A DNA stretch of 64,000 nt from Anagrus nilaparvatae (lineage: Eukaryota > Arthropoda > Insecta > Hymenoptera > Mymaridae), in assembly GCA_022575985.1 (NCBI GenBank), contig JAKSXM010000007.1:33730501-33794500 (forward strand), read 5' to 3'. Position 1 is the first letter of the stretch, and the number at the start of each line of letters is the position of its first letter. The position numbers and the translations under genes are program-made. This document shows, one piece after another, positions 9,604-20,285 of the stretch. The notes beneath the pieces are model-generated. The model was given only the letters and a program-made list of their open reading frames with translations. It was not told the DNA's origin and made no database searches.

Positions 9604-9658
9604 AAAGAAATTAATATATATATACTTCACGCGCCAACCCCCGTAGAGTGGTTGAGGT

Positions 9659-9935
9659 ATTGTGAAGATGACTCCATGTTCCGTACTGTAAATTATTTAT
9701 TGTAAATATACCTTTATTGTAATATAATATGTAAACACGCCTTAATGTATATATTAGAATGAGACAGGTAATATCAAGCGCTACCTGTCATTGGACAGTA
9801 CGCACTCAGCCGTATACTAGTACACACGTTTAATAAATCATATTACCAACATATTAAACACACAGTTTCTATATTATTACATTATCCACTTGCATCCACT
9901 CCAATATTCCACCAATTAACCTTTAATTTATGGTA
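9659..9935 (+). mobile_element. Possible solo LTR remnant
   Basis: Begins TGTGAAGATGACTCC, has an AATAAA near 9832 and higher complexity than its surroundings. No matching second copy or target duplication was found in the window, so this is tentative. Confidence 0.2.
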
Positions 9936-10014
9936 GTTCTGTTCCCTCCATGTTAGCCTGAAAGACGTATTTTGTTAATTTTGACCAAAATAGTTTACGT
10001 GACAGTGGTTGAAG

Positions 10015-10400
10015 TGTTACAAGATTGGTCCAAAAGTACCAGATTGGCCCAAAAGGTTCATTTTGATCCAAAAGGTTAATTTTTGCCCAAAGAGCTCACG
10101 CGTCAGCGTTTACAGCATTATAATATATAGGCTCTATTCTGGCCTAAATGGACCATTTTGGACCAAAAGGACTACATTGGCCCAAAAGGTCTACTTTGGT
10201 CCAAAAGGTCCGCTTTGGCCCAAAAGGTCCACTTTGGCACAAAAGTCCATTTTGGCCCAAAAGGTCTATTTTTGTCCAAAGGGCTCACGTGTCAGCGTTT
10301 TTAGCTTTATAATATAAAATAGAGGAGTCCACTTTGGCTCGAAAGGACCACATTGGCCCAAAAAGACCATTTTTGCCCAAAGGTCTCAGGCGACGGCAGC
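10015..10400. repeat. Minisatellite of ~19-20-bp CCAAAAGG units
   Basis: Units of the type TTTGGCCCAAAAGGTCCAC repeat from about 10020 to 10380. They are broken into three blocks by a longer motif containing CACGYGTCAGCGTTT (near 10093 and 10282) and a diverged GGCAGCGTTT version near 10405, giving a higher-order period. The open frame that crosses it is a by-product of the repeat. Confidence 0.75.
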
Positions 10401-10509
10401 GGTGGCAGCGTTTATAACTTTATAATATATAGAGATATATCTAAACGTCATCTTTAGAATTTAACGGATATTTTTGTTGGTAACTAACTCAGAAATCATC
10501 CGTTTTCTG

Positions 10510-10690
10510 TAAACCGGCTCGGTTTCAAGAATTCGCGGTGATTTCTAATATAATATGTCCATTTTTACAGTGATTAGGTGTCACCTCATTAACTTCATTT
10601 TTAGCATCACGACTATGTTTATTTACCCGATACCTTAAAGCTTTTTTTGTTTCCCCGACATATGAGGCTTGGCACTTAGTTTATTTTAGT
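10510..10690 (-). pseudogene. Penelope-like element GIY-YIG endonuclease fragment
   Basis: Minus-strand translation gives CQASYVGETKKALRYRVNKH, the YVG-x-T-x3-x-R region of the GIY-YIG nuclease that nicks target DNA in Penelope-like elements. The preceding part is frameshifted and carries stops. It lies downstream of, and in the same orientation as, the reverse transcriptase fragment at 10873-11360, as expected for one element. Confidence 0.6.
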
Positions 10691-10872
10691 AACTATACGC
10701 AATTTGGACGCAATAATAAAGGTATTATGTCCTTTCTGTTAATAATAATTTTCGATTAGTTATCTTTTAACTATACGACGGGCAAACTGTTAAACTGTTT
10801 CAGAAGGTCCAAAATTTCTTCAAAATAATGCTATTTTAGTGGTAATTTTATTCTTAGTTTTTGGGCGTAAAG

Positions 10873-11360
10873 TTAGCTGCGTATTTCTCTCAAGTTAATA
10901 CCGTCGTGAGTAGAGTTCACAAATTTCCGTTTCTTAATATATTTATTTATAAAATCCAATTGATAGTCATTTAGTAATAGTATTGATTTCACGTATCTTA
11001 AATTTTTATCGTGAAATTGCGCATCAGAGAGTAGGGTTGCCTTGTCCACAAGATTGTAAACCATCGCTATTTTTTGATATCTCAGATGGTTCGATTTAAA
11101 GCTTAATACGCGCCCTGAAAAAGTTGGTTTTCGGTACCAATTTGTAATCATTTCTTTGTTCGTATCCGTTCTTATAAGTTTTAAATCAGAAAAATTTATG
11201 CTGCTGTTGGATTCTACTTCATCTGTAAATTTTAAGTTGTTATTAAACCTATTAAAAATATTCATCGTAAAGTTAACTTTATCTTTCGAAACACAATAGA
11301 ATGTCATCAACTTCAGCGTAAATAAAACAGTGGTTGAAATCCCAACTGTGCTAAACACTC
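10873..11360 (-). pseudogene. Penelope-like reverse transcriptase, C-terminal part
   Basis: Contains NWYRKPTFSGRVLSFKSNH, then KIAMVYNLVDKATLLSDAQF and ILLLNDYQLDFINKYIKKR, characteristic of the thumb/linker region of Penelope-like proteins. Just upstream another frame reads AEVDDILLCFE, a degenerate version of the catalytic YVDD box, so a frameshift separates the box from the following segment. The apparent N-terminus of the longer frame (to 11466) is antisense to the flipped fragment at 11404-11580 and should not be counted as protein. Confidence 0.7.
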
Positions 11361-11403
11361 GACTTCTAACATATCCATAACGGTCTAACTTGTAATCCAG
11401 AGT

Positions 11404-11580
11404 ATGGACTATCGATGTGATGAAATTAGACGCAGGTGCCCATTGCCTTTCGAAGATGTTATCCATACGGTTAAGTTTATATTCGATAACAAATTTTTTA
11501 CTTTCAAGAACAAAGATTATAAACAGATTTTGGGGTCCCCTATAATATCGCCAATATCACCTCTTTTTGCGGATTTTTAT
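11404..11580 (+). pseudogene. Penelope-like reverse transcriptase core, inverted 5' piece
   Basis: Plus-strand frame with FEDVIHTVKFIFDN, FFTFKNKDYKQ, then GSPIISPISPLFADF. This is the Penelope-type core 'Y-x-Q-x2-G-x-PMGSP-x-SP-x2-AD' with the MGSP degenerated to IISP. It has the opposite orientation to the rest of the element at 10510-11360 and in protein order comes just before the VDD box there, so it is the flipped 5' part of the same insertion. Confidence 0.65.
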
Positions 11581-11589
11581 TTTGTATGT

Positions 11590-12500
11590 TTTTCGGTTTG
11601 GCATTTAGGAAAATCGGAAAATATGTTGAATTGCAAAAATTATCCAAAAATTTTTCAAATACAATTTTCACACCCTCAAAAAGCTCTTTGTAATGTTGAA
11701 AAATCATTTCTTTTATGTTTTTTGTCTGCCATCTAGGAAAATCGGAAATTATATTGATTTGAAAAATTTATTATCTTCTACCTAAAATATTCATATTTCT
11801 TAGCCTCTTAAACCCCATTGTAATATTAAAAATTTATATTTGTATGTATTTCAGTCCGCCTTCTTGAAAAATCGGAAGTTATGTTATTTTATCCTTCTAA
11901 AATTCTATTTTTTTTCCCTAAAAAACCCCGTTGTTATGTTCAAATTTTATATGTTTTTTGGACCGCCACACAGTGTGGCAAAATGGACAAAATCGCTCTT
12001 GGACTGATTTTTTAAGCTATCGACTTGAAACCTGTTTTGAACGACTTTAAAATAAGCCTGCTTTCGTGTCTCACTGCGGATTTTTCATATTTATTAATTT
12101 TTAAGTAGCCTCAAAAACACAGTCAAAAAGCGATTTTTGTCCATTTTGCCAAACTGTGCGCCTTGGAAAATCGGATAATATGTTGAATAGAAAAATCATA
12201 TACTTTCCAACTCTAATTTATTTTTCTTGCCCTTAAAAAGCTCAAGGAAATGTTGAAAGTTCATTTATTATGTTTTTCGGTTCAACATCTTCGAAAATCG
12301 GAAAACAAATTAATTTAAAAAATCAAATATTTTCCAGCTAGAATTCTATTTTTTTGCCTTAAAAAATGCCCAAGTAATATTCAAATTTCATGCTAGTATA
12401 TTTTTTGGTTGGCGATCTTAGAAAATTAAAAAATATGCTTAAATTTTACACCCAACATTTATTTTTCTTGCCCTAAAAATCCCCTTATCATTAGTTTTTC
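11590..12500 (-). repeat. Array of ~125-bp repeats with GCCATCTTGGAAAATCGG core (minus orientation)
   Basis: Variants of 'GNCCGCCATCTTGGAAAATCGG ... AAAATATG ... CTCAA...AACCCC' recur near 11600, 11730, 11865, 12165, 12290 and 12415. On the minus strand the core reads CCGATTTTCCAAGATGGCGG. Units are diverged. One is interrupted by a 190-bp insert at 11969-12158. Confidence 0.65.
11969..12158. mobile_element. 190-bp MITE with CACAGTG-type terminal inverted repeats
   Basis: Left end CACAGTGTGGCAAAATGGAC, right end the reverse complement of CACAGTTTGGCAAAATGGAC, extending through CAAAA(A)TCGCT. It splits an array unit. The flanks CGCCA (11964-11968) and CGCCT (12159-12163) look like an imperfect 5-bp G+C-rich target duplication. 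A CAC-R-TG heptamer with a 5-bp GC-rich duplication recalls Transib elements, but no transposase is here to test that. Confidence 0.6.
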
Positions 12501-12779
12501 ATCGTGTTTTTTTATGTGGTATATGGAGTAAATAATTTATTAAACAATTAGAAAAGTTATAAAAAATAAATTAAATATATAAAATTACCTTTCATGAAAG
12601 TGATATTTATATTTATATAAATATATTATATTTTTTATAGACGTGTAATGCAAAGGCAGAAAAATATGTAGACAATTAATTTTTCCAAATAAAAGGTACG
12701 TCTTGAATTAATAATTTTGTATTGATAAAAATCTCATGCTTTTTTAGTAAAACATTCGATTTAGTAAACAACAGCATGA

Positions 12780-13590
12780 AAAATGAAAAAAACGTGAAAA
12801 ATAAAACTTTCCACATAACCTGAGGGTTTTTAAATTTAAGATAACCATTTTTATGAATGAAAAATCAATTTTTTCCAGTATATTTTCCGATTTTTAAAAC
12901 ATGGTGGATCAAAAATCTTAGAAAGTACTTTACACATTACCCGGGGGTTTTCGAAGTCGAGAAAAATGTTTTTATTTTCATTTTTTTACTCCAGCATATT
13001 TTCCGATTTTAAAATGACGCGTCATGACGGCTCAAAAAATAGAAAAAATTTTTCTAGATTACCTGGAGGTTTTAGAGGTCGAGGGAAACGTTTTAATGAA
13101 TGAAAATTTTTATTTTTTCACTTCAGTATTTTTTTCGATTTTCCAAAATATCAGATAAAAAAACATTGAAGTACTTTATTCATTACCAAGGAGTTTTTGA
13201 GGTTCAAAAATACCTTTTATTTTTTAACTCGAACATATTTTCCGATTTTTTAAGATTTCGGAACAAAAAATATAAAAGAAATATCTGAATTACCCGGGGT
13301 TTTTGAGATTAATAAAAACGATTTTATTAATGAAAATTTTTACTCCAGCATAATTCCTGATTTACCAAAATAGCAGATCCAAAAATAGAAAAAAGAATTT
13401 TACGCATTACCTGGAGGTTTTTGAAGTTGAGAATAAAATTTTTATAATGAAAACTTTCATTTTTTCCCCCCAGCTTAATTCCCGATTTTCCAAGATGGCG
13501 GATGAAATAAAATAAAAAGAACTGTATAAATTACCAGGAGAAAACGAAGTTTCGAAAAACGTTTTTATGATCGAAAATTTTCATTTTATC
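12780..13590 (+). repeat. Array of ~125-bp repeats with AAGATGGCGG core (plus orientation)
   Basis: Same family as at 11590-12500 but in the opposite orientation. Diverged cores lie near 12890, 13010, 13135, 13245, 13365 and 13480 (TTCCGATTTT..., CAAGATGGCGGATG at 13488), each followed by a TTACC-GGGGTTTTTGA-type segment. Confidence 0.65.
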
Positions 13591-13959
13591 AAAATATTAT
13601 AAAATAGTATTATAATTTTAAGTATTTAGTATGCATTATTTTAGTTAGAAAAAATGTTTTAAATAAATACTGATAATATTTATTATGTTAAATATTGTAT
13701 TTTTTTATTATGAATAGAAAATAAAAAATGGAACATTTTTTTCTGAATTTTTAGGATATAAGTATCATAAAAAGTATTGTTAAAATAATTAAATAAAATG
13801 AATAAATATGCTTTATGTAAGACAATAATGATAAATTACAGTAAAGTTGGTTCTTCATACACGTTTATGCCCTTCAGAAAACTTTTTTAATAACTCTTAT
13901 GCGAATTTCAATTTATTTTTGTCAATTTTGACAATATGATTACAAAATTTTTATTAATA

Positions 13960-14420
13960 AGAAAGTTTTAATTCAAGTTTTTCTCAATCTTGGAAACCCC
14001 CACGTAATGTAGAAAGTTATTTTTTTTTTTTGTTTTTTGATCAACCGTTTTGGAAAATAGGGAAAATATGCTGGAGAAAAAAAATTTATATTAATAAAAA
14101 CGTTTTCTCAACCTCTAAAACTCCCGGATAATGTAGAAAACTCTTTTTTTTTTTTTGATCCTCCATATTGGGAAATCAGAAAATATTTTCTGGTAAAAAA
14201 ATTTAAATTTTCATTCGTAAGAATATTTTTCTCAATTTCGGAAACCCCTGCTTAATATATAAAGTTCTTTTTATGTTTTTGGATCCGCCATCTTGGAAAA
14301 TCAGAAAACATGCTGGGATGAAAAAATGAAAATTTTCATTTAAAAAAACGTTTTCCTCAACTTTGAAAACCCGCAGGTTTTGCGGAAAGTTTCATTTTTA
14401 ATGTTTTTTGGACCATCATC
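13960..14420 (-). repeat. Third block of the AAGATGGCGG repeat array (minus orientation)
   Basis: Units with GGATCCGCCATCTTGGAAAATC near 14281 and variants near 14042 and 14155, flanked by CTCAACCTCTAAAACTCCCGG-like segments. With the preceding two blocks it forms a minus-plus-minus arrangement. Confidence 0.65.
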
Positions 14421-14574
14421 TTGAAAAAAGTGAATGAAACAGAATCACCATTTGAATTGATAGTTATATTGGAGATGTCTATGACATTAAGTAACTTTAT
14501 TGTGTGTGAGGAACCGAATACTAAAGCATATAATTTTTTTATACTTAATGGTAGATAGTTCATTTACGCCCAGG

Positions 14575-16050
14575 ATGCTACAATTTTTGCATTGTTAGAC
14601 AGCTGAACAATACCTTGTTCAATTTGGTTTGCAGGTACTTGAACATAAACATGGAGGTCATCTGCGTAAAGTAGTCTAAATATGTTTTGCGAATCTAATT
14701 TATCTTTAAGATCATTCATATATATACAAAAAAAAGAGGCCCTAGGACAGAACCCTGGGGTACTCCAATGTTTGTTTCACGAAAATCAGAAGTTGATGTT
14801 TTAGATGAGATGCATAATAGCCTACCACCTAAGTGTGACCAGAACCATTGTAATGATGATGTTGAAATATAACTAATAATTTTGAGGTAATTAAATAAAA
14901 TGAACACTTTAACAACTTTGGTTGAATATATATTTTTATGTATATATTTTGATGCCTTCTTGTCGGCATGGCCAGAGACACTGATCGTTGTCTCTCGTGC
15001 GTGCTGAGGGGACGCGCGCGCGCTGCACATCTCTCACTCTATTATACACTAATTACCTTATTATATACAATTTATAACAGATGACTTAGAAAAACCAATA
15101 AACTGCAATTTTCTCAATAGCTTCGATGGAGATACCTTATTAATAGCCTTTGAGAAATTGAATTGCAATAAAAGGTTTGCTTATTTATTATCTATTCCTA
15201 TACATATGTCATGCATTAGCTTGATTAGAGCAGACTGCGTACTATGAAGCTTACGGAAACCAGTTTGAAACATATCTAGTACTTGGTCAAATAGTCAACT
15301 AAATGGTCATAGATCAACTTCTCAAGGACTTTTGATAGGAAGCAGAGTAAAGCAGTTTGACGGAAATCAGAAGGAGAAGATGGATTAGTCATCTTTTTTA
15401 GTGCTAGTATTCGCGATTTACGCCAATGTGATTGAAAAATACCCCTCGAAATGGACACATTGAATAATTTAGTGAGGTGTGAGGCAATTGTTGGTAATGA
15501 TTTGGCTATTATAATTTGTGGTATGCCATCGTCACCTATTGCTTGTGAATTAAAGTATGATACCGCCAGTACCACATCAGCAAAACTGATGGATCTTCAG
15601 AGGGGGAAGGCGAGATGTAAGATTAAGTTTATCAGGCGAAAAACCATTTAGAGCATCATTTACTTTTGGAATTAAATTAAGATTTTGCATTTCATTCCAG
15701 AAGATTTTATCTGTATCAACATTACATATACGATTATGCATATAGGAGCAGCGTGGCATTTCTTAATGTTCCTCATATGTATTAGCTAGCGCCAGAAACT
15801 CAGTAGGGAATTTCTTATTGCCAGTCCATAGGTAGCGTCTATTGATCTCTTTTTGATTTGAGTAACCAGAGTTCTGTATTAAGCCAAGGAGTGTTGGCAT
15901 TATGGGGCGCAATTGTCTTAACAGGAGCAAAAGTGTCAATAACGATTTGTAAATTATTTGTGAGATCAGAGAGACCTTGAACTATGTCAAAATTATCATC
16001 TGTTTTCGTAAACGCAGACCAATTTTATTTAAGTAAATGTGTATTGAGGT
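14575..16050 (-). pseudogene. Jockey/CR1-like non-LTR retrotransposon, reverse transcriptase relic
   Basis: Read leftward: a pre-RT segment with TPWLNTELW (about 15880); then SPDKLNL and DDGIPQIIIAKSLP, FNVSISRGIFQSHWRKS, SDFRQTALLCFLSKVLEK (15576-15276); FQTGFRKLHSTQSAL (about 15250); NFSKAINKVSPSKLL (about 15130); GVPQGSVLGPLFF (about 14730); and LLYADDLHVYVQVP (about 14680). These are the RT blocks of CR1/Jockey-type LINEs in order. The first catalytic Asp block (usually DFSKAFD) is NFSKAIN, so both Asp are changed. YADD is intact but frameshifted from GVPQG. At least four frameshifts, several stops and a ~170-bp insertion show it is dead. The endonuclease and 5' part are missing. Confidence 0.85.
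14885..15060. other. ~170-bp insertion interrupting the LINE reverse transcriptase
   Basis: The RT reading from GFSKSSVINC (about 15070) to ISTSSLQWFWSHL (about 14860) is interrupted by a G+C-richer segment including GACGCGCGCGCGCTGCACA (about 15012-15030). No clear target duplication or inverted repeat was found, so its nature is unknown. Confidence 0.45.
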
Positions 16051-16077
16051 CTTTGGGTGAGATTATATTTTCAGCAG

Positions 16078-16254
16078 TTTTTCAGCAGTATTGACTTTTA
16101 ATTACCTTACAATAAGCATACATTGCTGTTAACAAATTTGTTATTATCTTTTTTCAGATAAAAACTAATATCTTGAAGGCACACAGGTAAAATTTGATTT
16201 TGGTAATTAAAAAAATCTTAATATATTATTTTTAAAGAATATGGGAAATTAAAA
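16078..16254 (+). repeat. Dispersed repeat, second copy at 49482-49658
   Basis: About 177 bp shared at high identity, starting TTTTCAGCAGTATTGACTTT, through GCATACATTGCTGTTAACAA, and ending AATATGGGAAATTAAAAT. The copies are in the same orientation and 33 kb apart. Family unknown. Confidence 0.8.
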
Positions 16255-16629
16255 TCTTACTTTGATTTTTTCAGGATTCAGAAAGATTAATATATATTTG
16301 AAGATTCAGATATTTTAATCAAATTTAGAAATTTAAATTTTATATTATCTCAGCATACTTTAGTAAATTATTATAAAAGAAAAATGTTGTCAGTTATATT
16401 AGTAATCTTTAGCAAACGATCTTGCTATCGTGAAAAAAAAAGAATAATCTAAACCCTATTATTTTTATTAAGGGGAGAAGGCTATGAAAATGAAATCCAA
16501 AATTAAAAATTTTTTTTTTATTTAAAAAGTTAGTATAACACCTCAAAAGAATGTAAAAAAATTTTTAGGTATTTATCTTAACTACTTTAGAAGCTATAGC
16601 CACTTCAACATATATCTATAACACAGATT

Positions 16630-18040
16630 GGTTTATACACCGGTTCACCTTGCCAACTTGATTTTGTTGTATCAACCAATTCTGCATCACGAATTTCTAC
16701 AGTAGATAACATTAAAACATCATTTCTATTTTTCCACTTAATAAATTAATATTATCTTGGTTTTTTAAACCAGTACTTTCACCAGATCTTAATTTTTTTT
16801 TTAACAATTCAGGTGGTATACCTTTTCTATTTTTTCTTAAAAGTGTATATATCTTAAGAGTACCACATAAATAAGTTTTTTTTTATAACAACGTTTTAGC
16901 TAATGGAATTGATGTGTGAAAATTATCCACATAAAGAGTTTTGTTTTCATTTAAATATTCATCCATCAAATTCATAACCACAGTATGAGTATGTCCTAAC
17001 GAATTTTTTTCTACGGTTATTTTACCTTAATAAATTATTGTTTTATAAGTATAACCATTAGCTGAACATAATTTATACAATTTTATACCATATTTGGGCC
17101 TTTTATTCTTTATGAACTGGCGAAAAGATAATGATCCTCGAAAAGGAACCATACTTTCATCGATAACTAATTTATTACCTGGTTGCATATATTTTTTACA
17201 GTTTTGATTAAAAATTTCTACAAATTCTCCCAACTTTTTTAATTTTTCATTTTTGACAAAAGATTCATCAATATTGTCTTTGAAATGCCAAAATTTTGAA
17301 ATTAATAAAAATCTATCTCTAATCATTTTTTTTTTCAATAACGGTATACCATAAATATATCCTTTTGGCCAAAATAAATTAATTTTGGGATGATTATTTA
17401 AACCCATAAGTAACATTATTTCAATATATTTTTCCATCTCTTTCACATTAGTGGGTACCCATTGATTTGCTCTTGAATTTCTTTTATAATGAATATTTTC
17501 TAAGCATTGTTGAGCGTATAAATTAGTTTCTCGAACCATCAAGTCAAGTAGTTCTTCAGAGATAAATAATTTAAATATTTCATGTGGTTTAAGTTGAGTA
17601 ATATCTATCATATGAGTATCTTCTATTATATTAATTGGAGTTGACTTATCAGTCACAGGAATCGGTTCCCATTTATCTACTATTTTAGGATCAGGTTCAC
17701 TTTCAGAATCACTTGCTTCTTTATCACTTTCATCTATTTCATTTTCTACATACTCATAGTCTGATAAAACACTATCACTTGAAGAACCACTTGAACTAGG
17801 AGAATACTCATCATCGTCAGTATCATCATAATCATGTGCTGATACATTTTCTATGTCTGATTCTTCAGGCCTATTCGCAGACGATGTAGCCTCAGGTGAA
17901 ACGATTAACTTTTCTATAAGATTTTTTATAATTTCTGTGTGATCAACATTTTGATTTGAATCTTCAATAAATCTTAGTGGTTCATAATTATTACTTGGGA
18001 AATTTATAATTTGGAGTTCCTAAGCTTCTAAGAGATTCTG
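16630..18040 (-). pseudogene. piggyBac-like transposase relic
   Basis: From right to left: an acidic Ser/Asp/Glu-rich N-terminus (about 17990-17660), then a 209-codon block at 17656-17027 with LMGLNNHPKINLFWPKG, FWHFKDN, and the first catalytic Asp in KLVIDESMVPFRGSLSFRQF, then KRPKYGIKLYKLCSANGYTY. After a stop/frameshift follow GHTHTVVMNLMDEYL and TLYVDNFHTSIPLAKTL (second Asp), TYLCGTLKIYTLLRKNRKG, then WKNRNDVLMLSTVEIRDAEL (third Asp). All three DDD residues of the DDE_Tnp_1_7 family are visible. At least three frameshifts and stops (near 17030, 16870 and 16745) break the gene. The C-terminal Cys-rich domain was not seen, nor were terminal repeats. Confidence 0.9.
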
Positions 18041-18573
18041 AAAGATAAAATAACAGAATGAAGAAAATTTGTGTACTATTATCTGGTTTTGTATACATTG
18101 AAATAAGACAATAACAATAAAACATCTTTTATAGGTTATTTTTGTCATTTATTGCTCAATTGCAACTAGAAGACTTCAAAAATGTAGCTTATATTACACC
18201 TATATTTAACTGTTTCATAAATATAAAAAAATTAGATTCTGATTGAACGTTTTTATTTTATCTCATTACACTACTATAAAATTTATTTATTTTTGAAGTG
18301 AAAAATTTATATCAGGAATGAACAATAATAATAATACTGCTCCAAAAAAGAGAGTCGCATGTGCAAATAAAATATGGCGACCTCTTGCAGAAAATAATTT
18401 AAACTTATTCTTTTTTGAATTTACTCAAGTCTCGATTAATTTTATTCACATACTGATATTTACATATTTATAATTTTATTAATAGACATTTTCTTTTTTA
18501 ATTAAAAATAAAAAATTTTAATGAATCATCAATACAAATATTAGTAGTAGTAGTAGTTTATTGTCTTGCTTAA

Positions 18574-18828
18574 CTCTTTCCTGAGGAATCTTCCTAAATC
18601 GTTCTCTGTGTGACTTACATTAGTATGCGTGTATGGAGTAGTACTACAGCTATGTAGTAACGTTTAAAATTATTTTTATTCATTAAATATAAAAATATTA
18701 GTTATTTACAAATGATTTATCAAGTATTTTATTTTAAATAAATTAATATATTAAATAAATAAAGTAAACTAAACTGCGTAAAGCGTGTATCACGTGACTT
18801 GTGGTGGGGGCAATTCCTCAGGAAAGAG
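18574..18828. mobile_element. 255-bp TTAA-flanked MITE
   Basis: Left end CTCTTTCCTGAGGAAT and right end ATTCCTCAGGAAAGAG are exact inverted repeats (16 bp). They are flanked on both sides by TTAA (18570-18573 and 18829-18832), the piggyBac target. The interior is non-coding. It lies ~0.5 kb from the piggyBac relic but I did not find the same ends there. Confidence 0.85.
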
Positions 18829-19499
18829 TTAACATAATACATTGTTTTACAAGAATATTCAAAAAAAATACATTTAAAAAAATGTTAGCTAAAATTAAAA
18901 TTTGCATAGTTTTTACATAGAACTTATAGTCTTTTTTTTTAGTATTTAATATTTTTCCCAATATAAAAATTTATCCTAATTTTTATCAATACAAATATTA
19001 ATTCAATTGTTTATAAAATATTGACTTGAATGTTAAGTTACTTTGTATTGAATACCTACATACCTATATTTATACATTATGTCTATTTAATTATTCATCT
19101 AAAAATTTTTTAAATAAATTATTTATTTACCTGTGATTTTTTATGTTTTAAATTTGTTTTCGAATGGATTTTTTGATTTTTTCTTTTTGGCATCTTGATA
19201 TACTTTATTAAACAAAAAGCACTTCGTAAAAAATTAATTACGACCGCCAAAACTTTTTGAGGAATTGCAGAGCCGCGAAACAACGGTCATGTTTAATACC
19301 AATACTTTTTTTGCAAACCGCGTTTTCTGCGAATTCGAAGTATTAGTATACATATGTATTTGAATTTACAGATTAAATTTTTTTTGAATTATGATAAACC
19401 ACGTAACTATACGATAATATTTATACAGTTATTATTTATTAATAACACAGGCACACAAAAAAAAAAAGTCTTGTATCTGAAACCAGACCTACCTACAGG

Positions 19500-20285
19500 T
19501 AAGTTTTTTGATGTCCTAAAACCGAATCTGAAGTCAGAATTTACCCATCACCCTTAGATTTTGCCCCAGCTACCCCCAGCCACCCCCTAAACCGCCCCAA
19601 AAAGCAAATATTTTACTATGTCCAAAAGTTAAGAATAAAAGTACTTTAGTTACGTATTTTGATGTTCTAAAACCGAATCTGAAGTCAGAATTTACCCATC
19701 ACCCTTAGATTTTGCCCCAGCTACCCCCAGCCACCCCCTAAACCGCCCCAAAAAGCAAATATTTTACTATGTCCAAAATTTAAGAATAAAAGTACTTTAG
19801 TTACGTATTTTGATGTTCTCAAACCGAATCTGAAGTCAGAATTCACCCATCACCCTTAGATTTTGCCCCAGCTACCCCCAGCCACCCCCTAAACCGCCCC
19901 AAAAAGCAAATATTTTACTATGTCCAAAAGTTAAGAATAAAAGTACTTTAGTTACGTATTTTGATTTCCTAAAACCGAATCTGAAGTCAGAATTTACCCA
20001 TCACCCTTAGATTTTGCCCCAGCTACCCCCAGCCACCCCCTAAACCGCCCCAAAAAGCAAATATTTTACTATGTCCAAAAGTTAAGAATAAAAGTACTTT
20101 AGTTACGTTTTTTGATGTCCTAAAACGGAATCTGAAGTCAGAATTTACCCATCACCCTTAGATTTTGCCCCAGCTACCCCAGCTACCCTCCATGCCGCCC
20201 CAGAAAACGAATATTTCACTTTGTGCAAAAGTAAAAAAAAATAAGTCTCCAAGTTACGTTTTTTGATGTTCTATATACGAATCTA
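19500..20285 (+). repeat. Left arm: 151-bp tandem repeat, about 5 units
   Basis: ACCGAATCTGAAGTCAGAA recurs at 19521, 19672, 19823, 19974 and 20125, exactly 151 bp apart. The first four units differ by only a few bases; the fifth and the partial sixth, nearest the interior, are more diverged. Each unit contains clustered C runs (GCCCCAGCTACCCCCAGC ...), i.e. a G-quadruplex motif on the minus strand. Confidence 0.9.

Noticed and set aside
10009..10317. 102-codon frame rich in 'KVYFGPKGP'-like repeats
   Set aside because: Produced by the CCAAAAGG minisatellite; no start context or domain.
11361..11466. N-terminal 35 codons of the long minus frame at 10873-11466
   Set aside because: They are antisense to the plus-strand RT core fragment and unlike Penelope-like RT; not part of the protein.
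18541..18558. (TAG)n microsatellite
   Set aside because: Only about six units; ordinary simple sequence next to the MITE.
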